DNA of 64,000 nucleotides from Climacium dendroides (taxonomy: Eukaryota; Streptophyta; Bryopsida; Hypnales; Climaciaceae). The notes beneath the pieces are model-generated. The model saw nothing but the letters and a program-made list of their open reading frames with translations, did not search any database and was not told the DNA's origin. The stretch is taken from contig CATNNA010000008.1 of assembly GCA_950106755.1 (NCBI GenBank), forward strand, positions 558,001 through 622,000, in the 5' to 3' direction. The position numbers were made by a program, and so were the translations under genes. This document shows positions 34,191 to 45,735 of this stretch, one piece after another (the stretch's first letter is position 1; every line of letters starts with the position of its first letter).

Positions 34191-37034
34191 TCAAGTATAT
34201 GATGCAAGACTTCGGTTGATGACGTCAATTTGAGCAGCTGGAATCTTGATCATGCATTGGCGAGTATCTTTCCGAATGCTAGACTTCCACACTGTCATAA
34301 GAGCATTTGTATGCTCCCAAAGTGGCGGTTCGGTTTCATCTACTTTCCAACGTAGACCTCTTTCACTGTCCCATCCAATGTAGAAGTCTTGAACATCTTC
34401 ATCTCTCGATGTTGGACGGAAGTATTGAATGAGTATACAATTAGGTTTCTCTGGATTACAATTTGGATCAGACAATGCCCTTGCAATCCAAACAGGATGC
34501 CTATCACCATCTGTGGGTCGAACTGCAACAAAATATCCTTCAAAGAGATCTCGACCCACCCTAAAGGATGGCTGTGGATGACCTCTCAAAGGGCCTACGT
34601 ATGCATCATCTTCTCCAAACTCTTCATGATCCTCGCCGTCTTCATCTAATTCATCCACCTGAGTTGCTTGAACACGGCTAGTTGGCCAGAAACCATCCTT
34701 TAAAACAAAAGATGAAGGTAGTGGTTCTAGCAATGCTATCTTGACACCACGCCAGTAGTGCACTACGTGCTCATAACGTCTTCGGTACTCCCTAGTGCGA
34801 TCTTGATTGCACAAATTCTCCTAGTACTTTACAAATCTGGATATGCCCTTCAAGATGTCCTCCGTGCCTTTCATTGGACTTGGCAAAACTACTTCTGGCA
34901 CTCCACGTGGCCACAAACTTTGCCCTTCCGAGTCGTCCTTCCACAATATCATTCCATTACTAGCCCCCTTTGGTAACCAGTCAACATCAGTGCACAACAT
35001 CTTGTACTTCATAACTGGACATCCAGTAGAGTCCAAGTAAAACTTGACTTGTTGTGGCTTTGTATGATAACCAACCATAATGTCATTGTTGTCCAAAACG
35101 TTGCCTGCTATGAAACCTTTGAAATCTGGCACCTCCTCTATGAAGTGAGGGATTGTTGGAATGGATTCCACATCCATAAACGACTTCATAAGTGCAGGAA
35201 TTGTAAGGAAGTTTTCCTTCTTCAAAAGCATACTCCATCTTCCGAAGAGCGCATCAATGTCGTCATGAGTATGACCCACGATCATGAAGTTCACGTACAC
35301 TTCACGAAAGATCTTGTTTACAACAAGTAGAGACCAGTAACAAAAAACAAATCTATTTTTGTTGTCTCCAGTGGCATTATCCATCTGCACGTTCAGAATT
35401 GGAGGTAGTGGCATCCCTGGACATAAGGTTTTCGGTGGTGGAGGTAGCAACGCTTCACACACTTCGGCACCCTTGAGAATTGCCTTGGACAAATTTGTGA
35501 ATCCCGACCTCGTAAACAATTGCCGAGAAGATAATTTCGGTGGTAATTCCAAATCTCGCAACAACTTCGCTATGGAGCCAATAGTGTAGTTGGAGTCGTG
35601 GGGAAACATATCCAAGCCATAATGCGCGTATCAAACATCACCGTGACCGTGGGCAATCATGCCAGTCACCGAAACAAGCAACTTCGTGAGTCCATCAAGT
35701 TCTTTAGTCTTATGGGAAAAGACCGGAGAAGCAGTTTTGGCATGGTCCATCTTGTCATGCATGATTGTCAAACATTCGTGTGGAAACTCGTGCGAGCGGT
35801 AACGATTGACGTAATACATCTCCCTATGTGCCCGAGCAATAGCCAAATGTTTGTCAAGCCTCCTTGACCATATCAAAGCACTTTGAGATTCAGCAATACA
35901 ACTTCTTCGTAGCTCTTGTAATTTGTCACACACTAAACACCGAGCGAAATTATCACCAGGTTTCTTCACCTAAAACTCCGAGAACTTGGAAGACCTGATC
36001 ATGCTTAAGTTTGAAGTTGAAACCTCGGATAATCCGAACGCTGCATTGACGTCGTTGATTTCCTTCATCTTACCCTTCCACTGAAAAGTAGAGGGAAGAC
36101 ACATGGAAACAACCTTGTCCCCTAACTTCAAAGTTCGAGTACGATGTGGCATGTGGTCCGCATCCTTCTCGAGGATGCACTTTAGCGTTGCAGTTGCTTG
36201 TTGGGTGTGCTTTCTCGACTTCTCCAATCCTGTATTCCCATGATTTCTTGCTTCTCGTTCGTCCTTCCAATATTTGAGGTATCGGTAAAATGTGGCCTCA
36301 GGGACTCTAGAAATATGCATCCATGCTCGCATTCACACATTAATACCTTCAATTGTCACCGTCTTCCTTCCATGCGCATCCAGATGAACAGACCTATGTA
36401 CTTCAATTTTCATGTGCGATCTGAACTTGAATGATGTACAGGAGTACATTCGTTCGCGGAAGGCTCGAATCTTCTCCCTTGGAAACGGTTGAACGCAATT
36501 TTGGGAACAATAGACTCTACTGGACACCAAGTTAATGGACTCTGAGGTGAGGAGTTCCTCAGATCTGCGGGATGTCACGCGAGGTGGATTTTTGAGGATA
36601 CTTGAATATGGCCGAGCAGATGTTGGAGGCTGCGGATTTTGGAGGCGGGCTTGCAGTTGATTAAATCTATCCCAAGCCTCATGGTCGTGAAGGCTTGCTC
36701 CCGCGTAGTGGACTCGCTTAATCGGCCAAGCTACCAAATAGTAAATTTGCTCCTAAGGGATATCCACTTCAGAGAATGTTTTGGTGATGTGGACTACTAC
36801 ATGGGTATCTCCAAGGGGACCACTAGCTCCAAGCACGAGGTCTGAGTTGACACTATGGCAAGTCCCTTCGCCAACAAGTAAACCCGCCTCATTGTAGAGA
36901 ATAACACATCTTGTATTCCATAGATGACGCGGGATGCCCTCGCATTCAGGAATGCCAACATTCATCCCTTCCAGAATAGGAAATTCTTCATCCGAGAACT
37001 CCATGTCATTGATGGGGTTCGCGTCAATATTCAT
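34191..37034 (-). pseudogene. DUF7869-type transposon protein, one frame with five stop codons
   Basis: A single minus-strand frame of 948 codons without a frameshift, interrupted at 36753 (TAG), 36333 (TGA), 35970 (TAG), 35631 (TGA) and 34821 (TAG). N-terminal: an acidic start (MEFSDEEFPILEG), then VHYAGASLHDHEAWDRFNQL, and a Cys-containing segment (VYCSQNCVQPFPREKIRAFR). Middle: PEATFYRYLKYWKDE, then FARCLVCDKLQELRRSC and a MDHAKTASPVF block. Core: GMIAHGHGDV, GLDMFPHDSNYT, LNVQMDNATGDNKNRFVFCY, then VGHTHDDIDALFGRWSMLLK and TIPALMKSFMD. The PHDSN, QxDNxxxDNKNR and GHTHDDIDALF blocks are the DUF7869 signature of transposon-like proteins common in non-flowering land plants. Its acidic residues suggest an RNase H-like fold. 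C-terminal: an acidic linker (VDELDEDGEDHEEFGEDD) and a domain (FVAVRPTDGDRHPVWIARAL ... YFRPTSRDEDVQDFYIGWDS) that looks like a chromatin-binding BAH/Tudor-type fold. End: TGA at 34191-34193. Confidence 0.8.
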
Positions 37035-38086
37035 CTCGATATCCTTTAGTTCAAATGGTTGTCACTTTGTTCAGAACAAGAACACATCTTTCAGTATCCG
37101 AATGAAACCATAACGATCAGTTCGAATCGAGTTTAACAGAGTGGATGTCGAGATCCAATTCACTCACTAAAACGTTAGTACGTTCTGCATATACAAGCAT
37201 CTAGAAAGTCTGAAAGTTCTGTGTATTTGGAAAAGGGTGGGCAGGTAGTTAAGACATTAGAATTCCTACTCGACAAATAAATGGGAAATTAACCACGTGA
37301 ATAGAAGCTCGATTCGAGCTGACCAATGGATCTACCAATTCTCACCTATTCAATCTAATCTATTATTTTCTATTTCACAATCCTTATTGACGGCGATTCG
37401 AGATGACCAACCACATTATGATCATAAATCCTCATTCAACTCGAATCGAGCTGATCAACCACATTGCATGACTATTTCCTCATTCAACTCGTTTCAGAGC
37501 AAATATGTAAAATTGATAATTATCTCTCAACTGGCAAGATAAGATCTTCAAGAAAAGTAGTTTAGTTCAAATCGGACTAATCGTGCAGTTGGTGTACTCG
37601 TTCATATATATATTGTTTGTGAACTCAGTCAGCTCGAACCGAGTTGACTGTGCAGTTTTTGCATTTAGTCAATATATTTCTTGTGTGGTAATGATAAGCT
37701 CGATTCGAACTAAATCTCCCCGGATTTTCCGGAATAACTGATTCACTAATATTGAATAGAGTATTCCGTATTTCCTGGCATACATTTTGGAGTTCCCTCA
37801 GCACTGCGACAACTCTAATTCATCAACGATGACGTTCGCGAAATGGTAGAATTAAATCGGTAATGAAAGGCAAATTGCTTCATACAATCATCGTTACAAA
37901 ACAATAGAAACGGCCGACGTGTTCATTTGTATACCAGAGTTGCGAAGTCCTGAACTCTATTTCGATCAAACCGCAATTCGGAAACAGCAAAGCATCAAAC
38001 GGAAGTCGCATACCACCACATCACGTACGTCTCATTCAAAAAAAATATAAAAGCATCACCAAATCTGCAAGAAACAAGTGTAGTAC
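37035..38086. other. Upstream region of the DUF7869-type relic, with palindrome cluster
   Basis: No protein-like frame. It contains the palindrome copies listed next. It may be an intron between the CT-rich leader at 38.1 kb and the first long coding part at 37034. Confidence 0.35.
37115..37710. repeat. Cluster 1 of palindrome AGCTCGAWTCGAGCT
   Basis: Perfect copy at 37306-37320; related copies near 37118, 37393, 37439, 37631 and 37698, several followed by GATCA or GACC. Spacing is irregular, so this is not a tandem array. Confidence 0.7.
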
Positions 38087-38180
38087 TTACAAATCCATCA
38101 CAAATGCTGAGGGGAAAGCACACACAAGTCGACACGGACGACAGAGAGAGAGAGAGAGAGCAAGAAAGAGAGGAAGAAGA
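38087..38180 (-). promoter_or_regulatory. CT-rich leader with ATG and splice-donor-like site
   Basis: On the minus strand a (CT)n run (GA run at 38143-38161 on plus) of the kind found in plant 5' leaders is followed by TGATGGATTT then GTAAGTAC, a perfect donor. It could be the first exon of the DUF7869-type gene, about 1 kb upstream of its main coding part. The matching acceptor was not found, so this is tentative. Confidence 0.35.
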
Positions 38181-38401
38181 TGACCGAATTGCGTGCGAAG
38201 GCGTACTCCCCAGTCAATGGCGGGAACTTCTGGGCGGCAAGAGAACGGCGCGAACTGAAATTTGAAAGGCGTCACTGTAGGGCTTCCTAGAATCAAGAGT
38301 ACTTTGAAAAAGCATAGCCGAAAAAGAGCATCCGAAGTGAACTTCCGGGATACTATTAGTTGTACATTCCAATCATACATTCCCGAGAATATGGAACGCA
38401 T

Positions 38402-39229
38402 ACTTTCCAGGGAAATACTCTAAAATTTAATTAGCGGTTGGTGCTTCTGAATTCATAATTAGTATTTTGTTAGAATTTAAGTGCATTATATTATATAGAA
38501 TGCAGAAACAAAAATTTAATAAATCTTCAAATTGAAATTAATAAAATGTTTTTTTTTTTTTTATGAAGAAGCGGTTCGTCCTTGCTATGCTATGCATTCA
38601 TCATTTGAATTTCAGTATAATTTTTATGTATTAGATAGAATAAGAAATAGTTTTCAAAATAAATATTCAACTAAAAACTATTAAATTTTTCATAAATTTT
38701 TTTCAAATGAGCAAACTTTGATATATACAACAGAAATTCATTAAACGATTTATGTTAAATAATATACATTAATGATACATTAAAATGCATTAGAAATTTG
38801 AATCAATTATTACAAACAATGGCAATCCAAATTCTAGAATAAAAAAGAAACACTTCTGAAATGTAAATTTCAAGATTTCCATAAACAACTTAATTGTTGT
38901 AAAATCAAAAATAGGCATGACTGTTTTTTAAACGAAATGAATGCACTATTAATTTAATATATTCCATATCAATAAGAATATTAAATCTACTAATAACAGG
39001 TTCAGAAAACATAACAACTTTAGAGTCTAGATTGAATAATTCAGTATTTTACATAAATAAATGCATCTATTTAATAGTAAATCCCACAAATGTAAAATAC
39101 ATTCACCACAATAAATTTTAAGTTTACATAATTACAACAAACTCAGGTCTACACTTCGGAGATGGAATACATATTGATTGTAGAAACATCTACAATTTAA
39201 AACTTTTTGGTTCATTTGGCTAATGAAAT
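38402..39229. other. AT-rich stretch without a gene
   Basis: Stops in all frames, A/T runs; no repeat unit recognised. Confidence 0.4.
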
Positions 39230-39545
39230 AGACATGTAAATGAGAGAAAAAATTGTAATAGAAATTGAAAACGCCCTATTCAATGATAATGCATGGGCAC
39301 CTCATGAAAAAAATAATGTAATTCAATTTTTCCACGTGGCTCAAAGTTCATGCTAAACTGACTGAGCCTGTACTTTGTCTCACAAAGTCAAAAAAAATAT
39401 GCAATAAAAGTGCAAATGAGAAAAGAAAAATTTGTAGAAGTTGCAATGACGCTCTTCTATGACAATCCATGGACATCTAATCAAAAGAATAATGTAAATG
39501 AATATTTCCACGTGCCTCAAAGTTCATACAAAAAAGGCCAAGCCT
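39230..39545 (+). repeat. Repeat B, two copies (about 177-bp period)
   Basis: Two tandem copies sharing words such as CCACGTGGCTCAAAGTTCATG and GCAAATGAGAAAAG, the second starting near 39410. Two more copies in the same orientation lie at 40665-40990. Confidence 0.65.
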
Positions 39546-40205
39546 GTACCAATGCCATGAACGTTATAGTACCTTGTGGTACGAACGTCATAATACCTTG
39601 AGATACCAACGTCATGAAATTCAATCAAGGCCAATCTAGATGGGCCAAAAACATGTGTCCACAAGTTCTAAATTCTTTTTGGATGTGGTTTTGGTCAATG
39701 CATGTGTCGAAAAAAATACATTGGTGACCTATATGTTTTTATAAACCTACACTATTAAAATTGACTATAGTTTGCGGTACCAACGTCATGAAAGTCAATC
39801 AAGGCCAATTTAGATGGGCCAAAAACATGTGTCCACAAGTTCTAAACTCTTTTTGGATGTGGTTTTCATCAATGCATGTTTGAAAGAAAAAAAATGGGTG
39901 TCCCACGTGTTTTTTCAAACCTAAAGTCTTAAAATTGACTATACATTTGGGTCCCAATGTCATGAAAATCAATCAAGGCCAATTAAGATGGACCCAAAGT
40001 ATTTTCCCACAAGTTCTAAATTATTTTTGGTTGTGGGTTAGGTCAATGCATGTGTCAAAAAAATAAATGCGTGTCCCACATGTTTTTTCAAACCTAAAGT
40101 CTTAAAATTGACTGTGCTTTTGGGTCCCAATGTCATGAAAATCAATCAAGGCCAATTTAAATGGGCCAAAGTATTTTCCCACAAGTTCTAAATTCTTTTT
40201 ACAAG
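39546..40205 (+). repeat. Repeat A, four tandem copies (174-bp period)
   Basis: GTCATGAAA followed by TCAATCAAGGCCAAT starts at 39611, 39785, 39959 and 40132. Shared words include GTCCACAAGTTCTAAA and GGTCAATGCATGTGTC. Confidence 0.8.
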
Positions 40206-40319
40206 TTTTCATTTACTATTACCTTATTTTTTCATCAAAATGCAAAAGAAAATGTATAATCCCAAAAGCGCATGACATGCTGAAAAAGGTTATTGGTCAA
40301 AAAAGTGAATACAATGAAA

Positions 40320-40660
40320 ATTGGTAACTTATTTTGACCATTTTATTGTAAAGAAACATGGGGGTCACCAATTAATTTTTTTTGACACATGCATTGACCA
40401 AAACCACATCCAAAACAAATTTAGAACTTTAATTTGGACAAGCTTTTTGGTCCCATCCAAATTGGTCTTGATAGAGTTTCATGTCGTTGGTACACAAGGT
40501 ATAGTCAATTTTGACCATTTTATTGTAAAAAAACATGGGGGTCACCAATTAATTTTTTTTGACACATGCATTGACCAAACCCACAACCAAAAAAAATTTA
40601 GAACTTGTGGATGCATTTAGTGGGGCCATTTTAATTGGCCTTGATTGAATTTCAATTGAT
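40320..40660 (-). repeat. Repeat A, two copies in inverse orientation
   Basis: TTTTTTTTGACACATGCATTGACC and TAGAACTT words are the reverse complement of repeat A. Two copies about 180 bases apart (near 40323 and 40508). They face the forward copies, so the block can fold back on itself. Confidence 0.75.
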
Positions 40661-40990
40661 TTAGGCGAAATCAATGAGAAAATTTTTTTTTGGTGAAAGT
40701 TGGAAATGCCCTCTTGGAGGATAGTCCATGGGCATTTTTTTAAAAGAAAATGTAATGGTATTTTTTCACGTGGCCTCAAGTTCATGCAAAATGGCCAGGC
40801 TTGTACTTTGTTCAACAAATTCTAAAATAACATGCAATGGAAGTGCAAATGGGAAAAAAAAATTTGGCAAAAGTTGGGAACGCCCTCTTTGATGATAATC
40901 CATAGTCGCTTCACCAAAAAATTAATGTAATTGAATTTTTAAACGTGATTGGCCTAGAAAATGTCCTAAATAGTTTTGCAAGTGGTTTGA
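40661..40990 (+). repeat. Repeat B, two further copies
   Basis: Same orientation as 39230-39545; ATGAGAAAATTTT and CACGTGGCCTCAAGTTCATG words, second copy from about 40846. Confidence 0.6.
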
Positions 40991-41589
40991 GAATATAATT
41001 GTGTAACACTACATTAATGAAATTTTTTTATTACCATGTTTTTCAATTTCGATTCTGTACAAGAGAATCCGAAGTAAACTTTTAAAAAAAAACAAAAAAA
41101 ACAAATAGTCTTTCTTAAAAAAAAGGATTTTGAAGAAAGTAAGTTTGTCGCAATATAAACTAGGAATAGTTGCCTTAATTGTAAACTTTAAGGGGACGAA
41201 AGGAAATCTTGAATTAGAAGTGAAGTTTAGGGCTTCAATATGAAAAATTTGTCTAATATTTAGTTCTTACCAACTTCTTGGTTACAATGTTTTTTGTGTT
41301 TCAAAACAATATCACGTAAACATATTAGTAAAGAAGTGTATAAATGAATGGATCTCAATAAGGCATGTAGGTATAACCAATTGTTCACAGTTCTAGGTAC
41401 ACTACTAATGAAATATAGTGTTGGCAATAATAATCTCGAAGCAATCTAGTTAATGTTACCAACTCTAAATGTCAACATACATAATGTTTGCCAATTATTG
41501 GGAATAAATTTTTTACAAGTTTACATTTACTATTACCTAACTTTTTTATCGAAATGCAAAAAAACCCATATAATCCTAAAAACCTGTGA
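40991..41589. other. AT-rich stretch without a gene
   Basis: Poly-A near 41084-41105; no coding signal. 41510-41580 repeats part of the 40210-40265 sequence (TTTACTATTACCTAAC, CAAAATGCAAAA), so it is linked to the A/B repeat block. Confidence 0.4.
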
Positions 41590-41895
41590 TATGCTCGAAA
41601 TACTAGGGGCCGGGTATCAGTAGAAGCGGGTATCAGTAGGGTAAGTATCAACAAAGGCGGGTATTAGCAGGATGGATATCAGCACAGGCGGGTACTAGTA
41701 AAGGCGAATATCAACAGAGGCAGGTACTAACATAGGCGGGTATCAGTAGGGTGGGTATCAATAGAGGCGGGTATCAAACATAGGCGGGTATCAGTAAGGT
41801 GGGTATCAGCAGAGGCGGGTCCCAACAGAGACGGGTACCAGTAGGGTGGGTATCAATAGAGGCGGGTCCCAGCAAAGGCGGGTATCAGCAAGAGT
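41590..41895 (+). repeat. GGCGGGTATCA minisatellite
   Basis: About 20 irregular copies of a roughly 15-16 bp unit, RGGCGGGTATCAGYA, alternating with GGTGGGTATCAGCA. GC-rich island in AT-rich surroundings. Confidence 0.8.
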
Positions 41896-43104
41896 TTGCG
41901 TTGTCGAGATCGGGTTAGGGTTTGGCGCCCACCTTTCAAGCTTCGTCTACGTTGGGTTTGTGCTTTGCTGTGTTGTGTCTATGCTTCATGCTCTCATTTT
42001 ATGCGTTGTCTTCTGTACATTGTGACGGTTTGATGTGAGCGCTTCATCTCTTCAGAACGTGAGAAACACGTGTGCAAGTGCTTCTAGTTTTGGTGGATGC
42101 GGATTTCGTCTGTGCTTCGTCTTTTCATTGTATGCGTCATGAGCGCCTGTTGGGTGATTTGTGGGAGCATCTCATCTGACAATACTCGTGATCAGAAGGC
42201 CAGGAAGTTTCAGTAAGGTACAATCTTCTAATGTTAATCGATCTTGGCAGAAGAGTTGCGTGACCTTGTTTCCAATCTCCGTCATCTACGAGTGTGGGAG
42301 CAAGGCATGTGAGTTTTTTCTATACTATGCGTGTTGGAGAAAGTGCGTCTGAGTTTCTCTGTACATTTTGTTGCATTCTCCTTTCCTGTAGTTGTTCTCC
42401 ATCATCTGCGAGTGTGGGAGCGAGGCATGTGAGTTTCTAGTACGCACTGTGAGGGACAAGTGTAGGAGCGACGCGCTAGGGTTTGTGGTGCGCACCATGA
42501 AGACCGAGGGACGTTGACATTAGGGTTAAGGGTTTAGGCATCTGCACAATCAGTACTACTCAAACCCATTTGAAGGCATTGTGTACAATTCAGACGGAGG
42601 GTGATGGCATCTGCACAATCAGTGAATCTCTAATTATGCCAATGTTCGCAAACCCTCTATGTGAACGACGAGTATGGGAGTGAGGGATGTGAGTTTCTGG
42701 TGCGCACTGTGAGCAAGGCATGTGAATGTCAGGTGCATAGTGTCAAGGACGGACACATTTTCATGCTAGGGTTTAGGAGCCATTGGAAGTGGAGGTGTTT
42801 TTGTTGTAGTTTGCGCTTGGAGACTTTGTGGGTGCGCATTGACACTACGTGGGTTCGTTTGGAGATTGCTTGGCTGCGTACAGAGGAGTCTTTATCAAGC
42901 GCAAGGTAAGAATTTCTGATTGCTTGTTCGTTTCTGGCTATTGTTCTGTGTCGCTTAGTTTGCGAGGTCATTGTAGGTGCAATTCCGAGGTCATTGCGAG
43001 GTCATTGTAACCTAGTCTTTGATTCTTCTTCTGATCTGGTTTGTTTTGGATGTGTAAGCGTGCAACTTGTTTGGGTGCAATTTTCTGGTCTGCAAGTATT
43101 TGGA
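41896..43104 (+). repeat. GC-richer dispersed-repeat region, no gene
   Basis: A degenerate repeat, GTGTGGGAGCRAGGCATGTG then AGTTTCT, occurs near 42293, 42411 and 42669 with GTGCGCACTGTGAG tails. TTAGGGTTTGGCGCCCACC and CTAGGGTTT words occur, typical of plant leader-like DNA. I see no long reading frame. It may be the leader of a degraded element. Confidence 0.4.
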
Positions 43105-43280
43105 TGTAGACTCTGTAAGCGGGGAATTTGTTTCTATTGTGTAATCAGTGTCGGGATGTATAGTTTGTAAGGGGAATTTGTTTATGTTGTGTAGTCTGTA
43201 GTGTCGGGATGTATAGTTTGTAAGGGGAATTTGTTTATGTTGTGTAGTCAGTAGTGTCGGGATGTACAGTTTGTAAGCTC
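43105..43280 (+). repeat. 53-bp tandem repeat, about three copies
   Basis: GTAAGGGGAATTTGTTT starts at about 43115, 43167, 43220 and 43273 (last one truncated), spacing 52-53 bp, with GTGTCGGGATGTATAGTTT between. Confidence 0.75.
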
Positions 43281-43810
43281 AGCGCGATATGACAAGGATT
43301 TCATTTGCGGCAACAAAATGGGATTGAACAATTCTGAAGATTGGTTTCAATTGCTTCTTGATGTTGCGCACTAGGACGAGGGTTTCATTTCCATTTACAA
43401 AATGGGGGAAAACAATTGGGAGCATTGGTTTTAATTGCATCTTGATGTTCCAATTCTATTGAACTTGGGGACGAATCAATTGTCTGTCTCCCAAATTGCA
43501 TGTGATTGAGTAGTTGCAATTGTACTTTTCTTGTTTTCTCACTATTTGTTTTGCACTCTTGGATTTGCAGCAGTGCGATTTGGATACGTTTGTGGTAGCA
43601 GCTTCAAGGATTTTCTCATTTGTAGAAGGATACAAGTATCAAAAGGTTGTCATTGTGTTATTTGATAGGTTAGGACTTGCGACTACTCTTTCATAGGAAA
43701 TTGGAAACAAAAGAGTGGTCACACTGGGACAAGGATTTGCATAGGGTTTAATAACATTGTAATGAGGGTTTGCTATAGGGTTAGTTTGAGGGTCACTTCA
43801 AACACACTAC
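43281..43810. other. No gene recognised
   Basis: Two related halves (AACAATTCTGAAGATTGG at 43328 and AACAATTGGGAGCATTGG at 43411) about 84 bases apart. A 60-codon reading frame at 43514-43696 has no family features. Confidence 0.35.
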
Positions 43811-43814
43811 AATG

Positions 43815-44725
43815 CAAATTCAGCTCGAACACCATTGAATATCAAAAGTGCAATGTACATAATCAAATGGGTTTGAGCTGAATATGCAGGAATTAGAACC
43901 ACATAATCAGCTCGACTCGAGCTAATTCCTGGTCCTAGGACCGTTGCAAGAACATGTTGAACGTAAAACACAGTAACTATGCTCACACTCCGCAAAATGG
44001 TCTCCGTTGTCAATTGTAGCAACCCGTAGAATCAGCTTGAATCGAGGTCATCAGCAAATGAAAAACGTTTAAAAAACGTGAAAATCAGGGTCGAATTCAT
44101 ATAGAAAACACTCGAAAATTCTGTAATACAATAGCCGTTCAGTGTAGACAAATAATAATTCAACTCGAATCGAACTATAACGACCAAGCAAAATCAAATA
44201 GAGAATAAACAATAACAAAATGAAACAATAAACCAAACAACGAGAAGATGTAATCAAGTAGACAGAACATGTAGGTCGCTCTACGACGCAAGAATCTAAT
44301 TGAAGATCAGCTCAAATCGAGCTGATCATAAACCAAACACGCCCTACTCAAATTAAAAAGATGATCCGTATAATCGACAATGTATTATCAAATAGCTCGA
44401 ATCGAGCTAAAGCAGACAAGGAACATCACATAAAATCACTAGTCGGGAGAAACACTAGAAAACATGAATAGGAAGAAAGTATTCCTGACATTGCAAGGAA
44501 AACCTAAATGATAAGTCCACTAATAACAGAAACAATAAAACTCTACGTTGAATTATAAATAAAAAAACCATTAAAGCACCACTGAGCCTCCGCTAAATAT
44601 AAAAAGGTGCACCTCCGAGAGTAATGTCCATCTAAACTGACGGGCACAATTAAGACGTGAGAATCAGTTAGATGACCAGAGTAGAGGTAGTGATGAAAAG
44701 CAATCAGCTCGAATCGAGCTAAATG
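43815..44725. repeat. Cluster 2 of palindrome AGCTCGAWTCGAGCT
   Basis: Copies near 43911 (CAGCTCGACTCGAGCTAAT), 44031, 44160, 44309, 44395 and 44704 (CAGCTCGAATCGAGCTAA). No gene in this span. AACACACTACAATG occurs at both ends (43800 and 44743). Confidence 0.7.
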
Positions 44726-45384
44726 AATAAGCTAACATGCTGAACACACTACAATGTGCAGATCGATAGCCAAGTTGAGAAGCTGCAACAATACTTCACA
44801 AGGACAGAAGTCCTCAAGGTCAATGAAGATGACGGGGACGACTGTGGGAATCCAAAATTCGGAAACGGATCGAAGATAAAAGAATTAGGTGAGAAAAATA
44901 GAGAAAAATAAAAAAAATGATAGTTAGAACGTGATTTTTGTGTGAGATAATCCAGATTAGGAAATAAGCGATCCGGCAAAACCCGTAACTGGAACTTATC
45001 TGGATCTGGAATCCGGATTTACCCGGAACACAGGAACCTATCGTATAGACTTCGTAGCTACGAGAGTAGGATACCGTTAATACAACGGACCTGTAGCCGT
45101 TGTCTTGATTTCCATAGGGAGACGGTTTAGTATTTGTCGCAACCTAACTTTTTGATTTTTTTCTCGATTGTGTTCTGTAACACGGAATCCGGATTAAGTA
45201 GACCCAGATTGGCATGGAAGAGGAAAGAAAAGCCAAGGGTTAGAAAGACTAGAAACATAAGCCCTGAATGAACCAAATAAGGGAGCGGAACAGATACGAA
45301 TCCGGTCTAGTCCCCTAACTGGAGGAATGGATCCAGGATTCGCGTCCGAAAATTCGGAAAAAAGTAATGATGAGGTTTTCGGAG

Positions 45385-45392
45385 TATAAAAG
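45385..45392 (+). promoter_or_regulatory. TATA box of copy 3
   Basis: TATAAAAG in the context GGAGTATAAAAGAG, about 344 bases before the ATG at 45736, similar in position to the TATA box of copy 2. Confidence 0.5.
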
Positions 45393-45735
45393 AGATTGTT
45401 TTAGGATTTGTCTATCATTTGCACCTGAGAGCACCAACGTACTTGGCGTGCTCTCAGTGCTTTGAGATTGTATCTGCAAACTGAGTGTGTTTTTGTGTGA
45501 ATTGTGCAAAGTCTGAGAGTTGTGAGTGAGCACGTTTGTTTTCTTTACACGGGCGCAGAGATTAGAACAGAATTGAGTACGTAAGCGAGTGGGAAATTGA
45601 GAAAGAGAGAAAGAGAGGGAAAGGGAGCACCGTGGTACTTGTGCATTGAGCGATTCGGTCAAGGTCGAGGAGTGTGTGAGGAAACGGGACGTGCGGCTAG
45701 GAAAAAAGGGAGGTAGTGATCTAAAAGGAAGACGG

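Noticed and set aside
38087..38401. 104-codon minus-strand frame as a gene
   Set aside because: Contains the CT-rich leader-like run; no domain resemblance. I kept only the leader with its splice-donor-like site as a tentative feature.
40321..40620. 99-codon frame with two repeated peptide segments
   Set aside because: The peptide repeat only mirrors the two inverted copies of repeat A.
43800..44757. CACTACAATG words as ends of a third CACTA element
   Set aside because: Both copies are in the same orientation and there is no inverted partner or target duplication.
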